Origin: Chryseolinea lacunae
Lineage (GTDB): Bacteria > Bacteroidota > Bacteroidia > Cytophagales > Cyclobacteriaceae
Assembly (NCBI RefSeq): GCF_016735595.1
Contig: NZ_JAERRB010000016.1
Coordinates: 1 to 64,000 of the forward strand
DNA length: 64,000 nucleotides
Direction: 5' to 3'
The notes beneath the pieces were generated by a model. It ran no database searches, was not told the DNA's origin, and worked only from the letters and a program-made list of their open reading frames with translations. This document shows, one piece after another, positions 17,271 to 23,466 of the stretch; position 1 is the first letter of the stretch, and each line of letters opens with the position of its first letter. Made by a program: the position numbers and the translations under genes.

Positions 17271-17711
17271 ATGTTACAGATAATCTTTCTTTTTTTGTCT
17301 CTGGTTCCCGGGCAGGAACCACAAGAATTCAGAGCCCTAAGATTTCTTCATAGGGGGCCTAACGACGTTCCTATTTATGATATAACAATCACAGAAAGAA
17401 AACTCCCTGATTCGTCCTTCTTTGAAAGTTTTGTAGTTGTCGATAAGAAGATTTTTGACCAAGTAGAGTCTTTCTATTATAAAGAGGATACACAGTTGAA
17501 GGAATTCCAAAAAGTCGACACGTATAATTTCAGAATTGAACGAGTTTCGGGCAGAGATACAGTGTTTTACTTATTGTCAGGGCAGAAAAATTCAGTGAGG
17601 TATTTTAAGAAACTTAGATCTTGTGTCTTAAAAAAATCACCTCCTTCGGAGTTGGTTGAGGAGTTGGATGTTCTTTTGGACAGGATTGATGACAAGGGGA
17701 GGAAGAAGTAA
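17271..17711 (+). CDS. Small exported protein of unknown function
   Basis: The 146-residue protein begins with a short hydrophobic signal-like stretch ('MLQIIFLFLSLVPGQ'). A charged, strand-rich body follows ('RKLPDSSFFESFVVVDKKIF', 'TYNFRIERVSGRDTVFYLLSG') with a basic tail. No family recognised. It lies in the AT-rich series behind the Rhs tip and may be another immunity or orphan protein. The same-strand context (60 bp after the lipoprotein, 75 bp before the next gene) suggests read-through transcription. Confidence 0.55.
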   Translation: MLQIIFLFLSLVPGQEPQEFRALRFLHRGPNDVPIYDITITERKLPDSSFFESFVVVDKKIFDQVESFYYKEDTQLKEFQKVDTYNFRIERVSGRDTVFYLLSGQKNSVRYFKKLRSCVLKKSPPSELVEELDVLLDRIDDKGRKK

Positions 17712-17786
17712 AGCTGTTCTGGCAGGTTAATACCGGCGTATCGTGAACGAACTAGCTGAAGGAAACTAAGGGAATGTTGGAATTCA

Positions 17787-18329
17787 ATGAATGTTGTTAT
17801 GAAAAGTAGAAATGGACTTACTGTTATAAATATCAGCTTAGTCATTTGTTTGTTGGCAGCGGTGATGGTTGATTTTTGGTTATCGCGGTTTGGACAGGCG
17901 TTTATGTTTCAGGCGAAAATGCCTCGGGGGATTACGATTGAGCATGACAAGCTTCAAGGATATAAAATTTTGGAAGAAGGATTTATTCATATCCTTGACG
18001 ACCGCACAATTCATGGCAAGGATACCCTTGCGGCAATCTTAGCGTATCACGCAACTGAGTCTAATGTCTTCGTAAAATCAAAAACCACCACGGGTAAGAT
18101 TATATACCTAGACATCCATTTGTTGTCGTCAGCTGATCCGGAACTAAAATATGAACTAACGGAATATAAGAATACCGGCAATGAAGAGTGGATCGATATT
18201 TCGAATAAGCAAAGCATCCGACCCGTTGTGATTTTTAGAAATGCATTGGCAAGTATAACGTTCCTATTGTTCATAGGTAAACTATTCAGATGGATCAAGT
18301 CAGCATTTTTTTCGACAACACTACCTTGA
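17787..18329 (+). CDS. Two-TM membrane protein of the Rhs-associated series
   Basis: The 180-residue protein has transmembrane segments near each end (about 15-35 and 150-168), with an exposed middle domain ('LQGYKILEEGFIHILDDRTIHGKDTLAA'). A second in-frame ATG at codon 5 is an alternative start. Family not recognised. A decayed 52-bp piece of this gene lies upstream of the first Rhs gene (6174-6225), showing duplication or rearrangement across the locus. Copy B of the structured repeat lies about 130 bp after its stop. A membrane immunity protein is possible but unproven. Confidence 0.6.
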   Translation: MNVVMKSRNGLTVINISLVICLLAAVMVDFWLSRFGQAFMFQAKMPRGITIEHDKLQGYKILEEGFIHILDDRTIHGKDTLAAILAYHATESNVFVKSKTTTGKIIYLDIHLLSSADPELKYELTEYKNTGNEEWIDISNKQSIRPVVIFRNALASITFLLFIGKLFRWIKSAFFSTTLP

Positions 18330-18460
18330 TGTAGTCTCTTCGGGCAAAGCCATCAAAGACCAACTCATGCACCTAGAGCCTGCCTTGAAAATCCTTTCCC
18401 CTTCGAGCTAGTCTTTCGCCAGACCGGCAAAGCACACCCCCAACGTCACACCCAACCCCC

Positions 18461-18620
18461 ACACCCACACCTCCCTCCAGCATACCTCCATCAGGGCCTG
18501 AGCCGACCTTTGGCCTGGTCATGGCATGCGCGGGTCGGGTCTAGCCCTGATGGAGGTATGCGGGGCCACCGCGGCCCGGGAGCGGGGCTATGAAAAGCGA
18601 GAAAACCGCCAAGCAGTATC
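18461..18620 (-). repeat. Structured repeat element, copy B (inverted)
   Basis: Reverse complement of the element at 5936-6095. Its hairpin arms gcatacctccatcagggc (18480-18497) and gccctgatggaggtatgc (18544-18561) are perfectly complementary over 18 bp, with a 46-nt loop. Weaker similarity to the region left of copy A continues to about 18645. Together with copy A it flanks about 12.4 kb containing the Rhs genes. Confidence 0.85.
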
Positions 18621-18652
18621 CATACTATCTAACAAAACGTTCAGAAAAAAAG

Positions 18653-18677
18653 AAAGCCGTCTCGAAGAGACGGCTTT
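18653..18677 (-). terminator. Rho-independent terminator of the arginine decarboxylase gene
   Basis: Perfect 11-bp stem aaagccgtctc / gagacggcttt with a gaa loop. Read on the - strand it is followed by a T-rich run, about 25 bp after the decarboxylase stop codon. Confidence 0.85.
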
Positions 18678-18699
18678 ATATTTCTTATTAGGTGACTAA

Positions 18700-20097
18700 C
18701 TACTTTCCATAACCAAGCACCTTCAACATACTCTCACTACTCTGCTCCGGAGCAAACAACTCCGTAGTAATCACCCCATCCTCATCCCGATTCACAAGCA
18801 CATGCTTAGGTGCAGGAATAAGACAGTGCTGAATACCCCCATAACCACCAAGCGACTCCTGATAAGCACCCGTGTGAAAGAAGCCAATATACAACGGCTC
18901 TTCATCCGTAATCATCGGAAGAAACACTTCGCCGGTGTGGGCTTCAGAATTATAGTAGTCCATGCTATCGCACGTCAACCCACCAATGTTCACTTTGTGA
19001 TAAGGATCGTCCCACTTATTGAGAGCGAGAAGAATATACTTCTGGTTCAGGCCCCACGCATCGGGCAAGTGCGTAATAAACGAGCCGTCGATCATATACC
19101 ACAGCTCTTTGTCGTTCTGCAGTTTCTGGTCTACCAGCGAATAGAGCACGGCGCCGCTTTCGCCAACGGTGTAGCTGCCGAACTCGGTGAAGATGTTGGG
19201 CACGGGCACGTTGTTTTTGTCGCAGATCCACTTGATGTTTTCCACGATTTGTTCAATCATGTACTTGTAGTCGTAGTGGAAGGTGAGCGATGTCTTGATG
19301 GGGAAGCCGCCACCGATGTCGATGGAGTCAAGCGAATCGCAGATCTTTTTCAGTTCGCAATATTTGAAGATGAAGCGGCTAAGTTCGCTCCAGTAGTAGG
19401 CGGTGTCTTTGATGCCGGTGTTGATGAAGAAGTGCAGCATCTTGAGCGATACTTTGTCGCTCTTCTCGATCTTTTCTTTGTAGAACGAATTGATGTCGCT
19501 GTAGCGGATGCCGAGGCGTGAGGTATAGAACTCGAACTTGGGTTCTTCGTCGGCGGCCACGCGGATGCCCACTTTGTAGGGCACTGTCACGTTCTCTTCA
19601 TAGAAGTCAACTTCGCCCAGGTTGTCGAGAATGGGAATGCAGTTGTGGAAGCCGTCGTTGAGCAGTTCGCTGATGTATTGGCGATAGAGCGGCATCTTGA
19701 AGCCGTTGCAAAGAATGTAGGTGTCTTTGCTCACTTTGCCTTGTGCGTGCAGCGAGCGCACAATGGGAATGTCGAAGCTCGACGATGTTTCCATGTGCAC
19801 GTCGGTGTTCTTCAGCGCCTCCTGCATAATGAAGGAGAAGTGCGAAGACTTGGTGCAATAGCAATAGGTGTATTTGGCGTTATACTTGAAACGTTCCATG
19901 GCGTTGTTGAACGTGGCCTGGACGTAGCGAATGTTTTCGCTTATGCGGGGGAGATAGGTTAGTTTAAGCGGGGTGCCATATTGTTTGATGATGTCCATCA
20001 ACGGCACGTCGTTAAACAACAACTCGTGGTCGCGCACCTTAAATTCTTTCTGGGGAAACTCAAAGGTTTGCTCAATCAGCTCGCGGTAACTCTTCAT
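18700..20097 (-). CDS. speA: Biosynthetic arginine decarboxylase, fold III PLP enzyme
   Basis: Decarboxylates arginine to agmatine, the first step of arginine-derived polyamine synthesis, in the cytoplasm. The 465-residue protein has the alanine-racemase-like fold III layout. The PLP lysine is Lys83 in 'YCYCTKSSHF'. A Gly-rich phosphate loop reads 'DIGGGFP', and a C-terminal 'GLTCDSMDYY' carries the catalytic Cys/Asp pair. It is shorter than the E. coli SpeA family (about 630 residues) and matches the compact Bacteroidota type. It is divergent from a ureohydrolase gene, and a deoxyhypusine-synthase homologue lies 2 kb away, which supports a polyamine role over lysine or diaminopimelate decarboxylation. 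A strong terminator follows. Confidence 0.88.
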   Translation of the reverse strand: MKSYRELIEQTFEFPQKEFKVRDHELLFNDVPLMDIIKQYGTPLKLTYLPRISENIRYVQATFNNAMERFKYNAKYTYCYCTKSSHFSFIMQEALKNTDVHMETSSSFDIPIVRSLHAQGKVSKDTYILCNGFKMPLYRQYISELLNDGFHNCIPILDNLGEVDFYEENVTVPYKVGIRVAADEEPKFEFYTSRLGIRYSDINSFYKEKIEKSDKVSLKMLHFFINTGIKDTAYYWSELSRFIFKYCELKKICDSLDSIDIGGGFPIKTSLTFHYDYKYMIEQIVENIKWICDKNNVPVPNIFTEFGSYTVGESGAVLYSLVDQKLQNDKELWYMIDGSFITHLPDAWGLNQKYILLALNKWDDPYHKVNIGGLTCDSMDYYNSEAHTGEVFLPMITDEEPLYIGFFHTGAYQESLGGYGGIQHCLIPAPKHVLVNRDEDGVITTELFAPEQSSESMLKVLGYGK

Positions 20098-20396
20098 TTA
20101 AATCGTGGAATCTTTATTGGTTAACCGTGAATAAAAAGTTATGTTTCTATTAATTACTCAGGTGGCTTTCTTTCTGGTGTTGCCCGTTGGGAAAGAGGTG
20201 CAATATTGTGATAAATTTGCCATCTTTGCAATACACATTCTGAACCCATGGTTAATCGTTTTTCCTTCTGCATTGTTAAACCGGTACCCGCCGGCATGCA
20301 TGCTTTGCCCGACTTCTAGCGGGCTGGTGAGGAAATCTTGTGCTTTTGTTTTAAAACGAATAACCATTTCATTCAAAAACCTTAATTTATATTCCT
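20098..20396. promoter_or_regulatory. Divergent promoter region of arginine decarboxylase and ureohydrolase genes
   Basis: About 300 bp without a supported gene. On the + strand taaatttg (20212-20219) matches the Bacteroidota -7 box TAnnTTTG, with a ttg about 22 bp upstream. On the - strand a taactttt sequence near 20135 is a one-mismatch version ahead of the decarboxylase. A + frame starting at 20141 overlaps the ureohydrolase gene and is not protein-like. Confidence 0.4.
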
Positions 20397-21356
20397 GTGA
20401 AAGCGTTGAAGATCATCGAAGTAAAGTCAGAGATCGGTGCCGGCACCCGAGGTGCGAGCCTGGGCGTGGAGGCCATTAAGATCGCCAGCCTGGACCTGGA
20501 TTCCGATTTCTTTAAGCAAAACGAGTCTGTTGAAGTTGAACACGTGAACGATCTCCTGTTCGACGGCGCCAAACACCCCCACGCCCGGTTCATAGACGGT
20601 GTGATGGTGATGGAGGAGCGCGTGTGCCTGGAAGTATATGAAACCATCTGGGAAGAATATTTTCCCATCATCCTCTCGGGCGACCACAGCACCGCCTATG
20701 GCACCATTGCCGGCATCAAAAAGGCCGATCCCAAAGCCCGCCTCGGCGTGATCTGGATCGACGCCCATGCCGACATCCAAACCCCCTTCACCTCGCCCTC
20801 GGGCAACATGCACACCATGCCCCTGGCCATGGCCTGCGGCATAGACAACCTGGAGTGCAAGGTGAACGACCCCAAAGGCGAAACCCTCGACTATTGGGAA
20901 CAAATTGAAAACGTGGGCATGCCCGGCCGCAAGGTCTATCCGGAAGACATCGTGTTCATTGCCGTGCGCGACCTCGAAAAATCGGAGAACTACCTCATCA
21001 ACAAATACAACGTCAACTACATCGAAGCCGAAGAGGTGAAAGCTGGCCCGGCCAAAATCGCCGAAAAGGCCCTGAAGATGCTCGACCACTGCGACCTCAT
21101 CTATGTGTCGTTCGATGTGAGCGCCCTCGATCCGTCGGTGTCTACCGGAACCGGAAGCCCCGTGGCCAACGGCCTGTCGGTAGAAGAAGCCAAAATCCTG
21201 AACGTGACCCTGGCCAAAAGCCCCAAGGTGTGCGCCTGGGAAATAAGCGAAGTGAACCCCACTTTGGACACCGAAAACCGGATGGCCGAAAGTGCCTTCG
21301 AAATCCTGCAAGCCACCTCGCAAGCCGTGTTGGGCCGCCCTGTGCTGGCACAATAA
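20397..21356 (+). CDS. Ureohydrolase (arginase/agmatinase family)
   Basis: Manganese-dependent hydrolase releasing urea from a guanidino compound. The metal-binding signatures are all present: 'SGDHST' (His97), 'IDAHADIQTP' (Asp122, His124, Asp126) and 'SFDVSALDPSVSTGTGSP'. The 'SPSGNMHTMPLA' loop (Ser135, Asn137) is closer to arginases, which read SGN.H at this point, than to classical agmatinases. The neighbours argue for agmatine (or an aminopropyl-agmatine) as substrate. The start is a GTG. The gene is divergent from arginine decarboxylase and followed by a strong terminator. Substrate remains ambiguous: agmatine to putrescine, or arginine to ornithine. Confidence 0.85.
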   Translation: MKALKIIEVKSEIGAGTRGASLGVEAIKIASLDLDSDFFKQNESVEVEHVNDLLFDGAKHPHARFIDGVMVMEERVCLEVYETIWEEYFPIILSGDHSTAYGTIAGIKKADPKARLGVIWIDAHADIQTPFTSPSGNMHTMPLAMACGIDNLECKVNDPKGETLDYWEQIENVGMPGRKVYPEDIVFIAVRDLEKSENYLINKYNVNYIEAEEVKAGPAKIAEKALKMLDHCDLIYVSFDVSALDPSVSTGTGSPVANGLSVEEAKILNVTLAKSPKVCAWEISEVNPTLDTENRMAESAFEILQATSQAVLGRPVLAQ

Positions 21357-21382
21357 GGCAAACCTGAAGAATTTATATAGCG

Positions 21383-21420
21383 CGAAGGCGAGCCGATGAA
21401 TCGGCTCGCCTTCGGTGTTT
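21383..21420 (+). terminator. Strong hairpin terminator between convergent genes
   Basis: Perfect 14-bp stem cgaaggcgagccga / tcggctcgccttcg with a tgaa loop, followed by gtgttttt. It lies between the convergent ureohydrolase and START-like genes and ends the + strand transcript. Confidence 0.85.
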
Positions 21421-21427
21421 TTAGGGG

Positions 21428-22090
21428 CTATTTCTTGGGCTGAGGCTCCAGCAGGGCCACATATTCTTCGATGGTGGTCATGATGTTGCTGCGGATGATG
21501 GGGTCGGTGAGGAACTTGGGGATGCCGATGGGCTTGGACAGGATTCTGTAAATCACCTTCACGTGGTTGGGTCCGATCTGCTCCAGGGTCCAGCTGCCCG
21601 ACAGTTGCATGCGGGTAACGCCGTCGCGCTTGGGGGCCAGGGTTTCGTTGGGCTTTGAGTTGAAGGTGACAAAGAGCTTGCGGCCGGGTATGAGCTCCGT
21701 TAGTTTATATTCCAGGAAGTGGTCCTGGTCGCTCACGGGCCAGGGAATGTCGTGATAGGAATATTCCAGCCAGGTGGCGGTGTCGGGTTGGGGATAGACC
21801 TTAAATTCCGACACATGGCTTTGCCAGTCCTTTATTTTCTTTTCGTCCTGAATGAGGTGGAGGCCGGCAAAGATGGTGTTGTGAAAAAAGAACTCGCCCT
21901 TCACTTCGCGCGCCTTAATGGGCGGCTCCGACCCGGGGTAGGTGATCCAGCGCTCATAGATGGTGATGGTGCCATCCTTTTTCACTACCGTGAACCCTTC
22001 TTTGTCTTTGTCCTTGTCCTGTGCCGCCAGGTTGAAACTGAGGGCGAAGCATGCCGCCAGGAAAAAACCGACTGTAAAACTGTTGTGCAT
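21428..22090 (-). CDS. Exported START/SRPBCC-like lipid-binding domain protein
   Basis: The 220-residue protein has a clear signal peptide ('MHNSFTVGFFLAACFALSFNLAAQ') and a START-like body. 'VKKDGTITIYERWI' opens the domain, 'TATWLEYSYHDIPWPVSDQDHFLEYKL' is the typical central strand set, and 'SGSWTLEQIGPNHVKVIYRILSKPIGIPKFLTDPIIRSN' is the C-terminal strand plus long helix. Known: such domains bind lipids or sterol-like molecules; exported versions are common in Bacteroidota without assigned roles. It stands alone, convergent with the ureohydrolase gene. Confidence 0.8.
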   Translation of the reverse strand: MHNSFTVGFFLAACFALSFNLAAQDKDKDKEGFTVVKKDGTITIYERWITYPGSEPPIKAREVKGEFFFHNTIFAGLHLIQDEKKIKDWQSHVSEFKVYPQPDTATWLEYSYHDIPWPVSDQDHFLEYKLTELIPGRKLFVTFNSKPNETLAPKRDGVTRMQLSGSWTLEQIGPNHVKVIYRILSKPIGIPKFLTDPIIRSNIMTTIEEYVALLEPQPKK

Positions 22091-22325
22091 AGTGCGTCTT
22101 TAACTGTCCGCATGCCTGGCTGCGGATTTAAAAAAATCTGTGAAGTGAAAGCCTCTCCGCGGTTTGTTTCGAAAAAAAATCCGCGGCTGCCCAAGCCGAA
22201 CGCATGGAAACGTTGTTGTTCCGCTGCTTCAGGATGGATTGTCAATATAACGACGGCCTTCCGGTTCATTGTGCAGGGAATCGACGGAGCTTTAAAAAAC
22301 CTCCTTAAACTTCGGCCTTTTTCCT

Positions 22326-22333
22326 TAATTTCG
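22326..22333 (+). promoter_or_regulatory. Candidate -7 box upstream of the DHS-like gene
   Basis: taatttcg matches the Bacteroidota -7 consensus TAnnTTTG at seven of eight positions, 42 bp ahead of the start codon. A convincing -33 TTG was not identified, so this is tentative. Confidence 0.3.
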
Positions 22334-22374
22334 CCCCAAAATTGAAGTTTATTCTCTATTAATACATTCCAATC

Positions 22375-23352
22375 ATGAGCCAAAACGGACCGATTTCCAC
22401 CTTTATCGAAAAGCATTATCTACACTTCAACTCCGCCGCACTGGTGGATGCAGCAAAAGGCTACAAAAAGCATATTGCCGAAGGCAAGAAAATGATGGTG
22501 ACACTTGCCGGCGCCATGAGCACCGCCGAACTGGGCCTGAGCTTTGCCGAAATGATTCGCCAGGACAAAGTGCAAATCATATCGTGCACCGGCGCCAACC
22601 TCGAAGAAGACATCATGAACCTGGTGGCCCACTCGCACTACAAACGCATTCCCAACTACCGCGACCTCACCCCCGAGCAGGAGTGGGACCTGTTGCAGAA
22701 CCACCTGAACCGCGTAACCGACACGTGCATTCCCGAAGAAGAAGCCTTCCGCAAATTGCAGAAGCATTTGTATAAAGTGTGGAAAGATGCCGAAGACAAA
22801 GGCGAACGTCTTTTCCCCCACGAGTTCATGTTCCGCATGCTCAACAGCGGCGACCTGAAAGAAGAATATGAAATCGATCCTAAAAACTCGTGGATGATCG
22901 CCGCCGCCGAACGCAACATGCCGATGGTGGTGCCGGGTTGGGAAGATTCGACCATGGGCAACATCTTTGCTTCATACGTGTTCACGGGCGAGCTGAAAGC
23001 CTCGACCATGAAGAGCGGCATTGAATACATGGCCTGGCTGGCCGATTGGTATATCAAAAACTCGGGCAAAGACGGCATCGGCTTCTTCCAGATTGGCGGC
23101 GGCATTGCCGGCGACTTCCCCATTTGCGTGGTGCCCATGCTGCACCAGGATCTTGAAAAAGACAACGTGCCATTCTGGAGCTACTTCTGCCAGATCAGCG
23201 ACTCCACCACCAGCTACGGATCGTATTCGGGCGCGGTGCCCAACGAAAAAATAACCTGGGGCAAGCTCAGCATCGAAACACCAAAGTTCATCGTAGAAAG
23301 CGATGCCACCATTGTGGCGCCGTTGATGTTCGCCTACGTGTTGGGATGGTAA
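22375..23352 (+). CDS. Deoxyhypusine synthase-family enzyme
   Basis: The 325-residue protein aligns along its full length with the deoxyhypusine synthase fold. Recognisable blocks are 'VTLAGAMSTAELGLSFAEMI', 'IISCTGANLEEDIMNL', 'FFQIGGGIAGDFPICVVPML' and 'DSTTSYGSYSGA'. The catalytic lysine is in 'ITWGKLS' (Lys297), matching Lys329 of the human enzyme. Bacteria lack the eIF5A substrate, so the family here is expected to transfer an aminobutyl group to a free amine, for example to make homospermidine from putrescine or spermidine. It sits beside arginine decarboxylase and a ureohydrolase, which could feed it. The product is inference. It could also take another amine acceptor. Confidence 0.85.
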   Translation: MSQNGPISTFIEKHYLHFNSAALVDAAKGYKKHIAEGKKMMVTLAGAMSTAELGLSFAEMIRQDKVQIISCTGANLEEDIMNLVAHSHYKRIPNYRDLTPEQEWDLLQNHLNRVTDTCIPEEEAFRKLQKHLYKVWKDAEDKGERLFPHEFMFRMLNSGDLKEEYEIDPKNSWMIAAAERNMPMVVPGWEDSTMGNIFASYVFTGELKASTMKSGIEYMAWLADWYIKNSGKDGIGFFQIGGGIAGDFPICVVPMLHQDLEKDNVPFWSYFCQISDSTTSYGSYSGAVPNEKITWGKLSIETPKFIVESDATIVAPLMFAYVLGW

Positions 23353-23391
23353 GCCACAGCAATTGACACAATCGTAATTTCATCGCAGAAG

Positions 23392-23443
23392 CGCGGAGGT
23401 GCAAAGAGAAAGGCGTGATAGCATTTACCTTTGCGCCTCCGCG
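23392..23443. repeat. Intergenic palindromic repeat
   Basis: Arms cgcggaggtgcaaag (23392-23406) and ctttgcgcctccgcg (23429-23443) pair at 14 of 15 positions plus one G-T. They are separated by 22 nt and followed by gctttta. It resembles the widespread 'gcgcagaggcgcaaag' class of dispersed intergenic palindromes. It lies between the DHS-like gene and argS and may also act as a terminator or attenuator. Confidence 0.6.
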
Positions 23444-23466
23444 GCTTTTACGGTAACAGCATAGAC

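Larger units (their letters stand above)
18330..18699. other. Intergenic region closing the Rhs locus
   Basis: No gene seen. It contains repeat copy B (18461-18620) and the terminator of the arginine decarboxylase gene (18653-18677). The piece 18350-18460 shows nothing further beyond C/A-rich low complexity. Confidence 0.55.

Noticed and set aside
18350-18460. Possible tRNA or attachment site at the Rhs locus edge
   Set aside because: No cloverleaf or target-site duplication could be found; sequence is C/A-rich low complexity.
20141-20479. 112-codon + strand frame between the arginine decarboxylase and ureohydrolase genes
   Set aside because: It overlaps the well-supported ureohydrolase gene in another frame and translates to unlikely composition.
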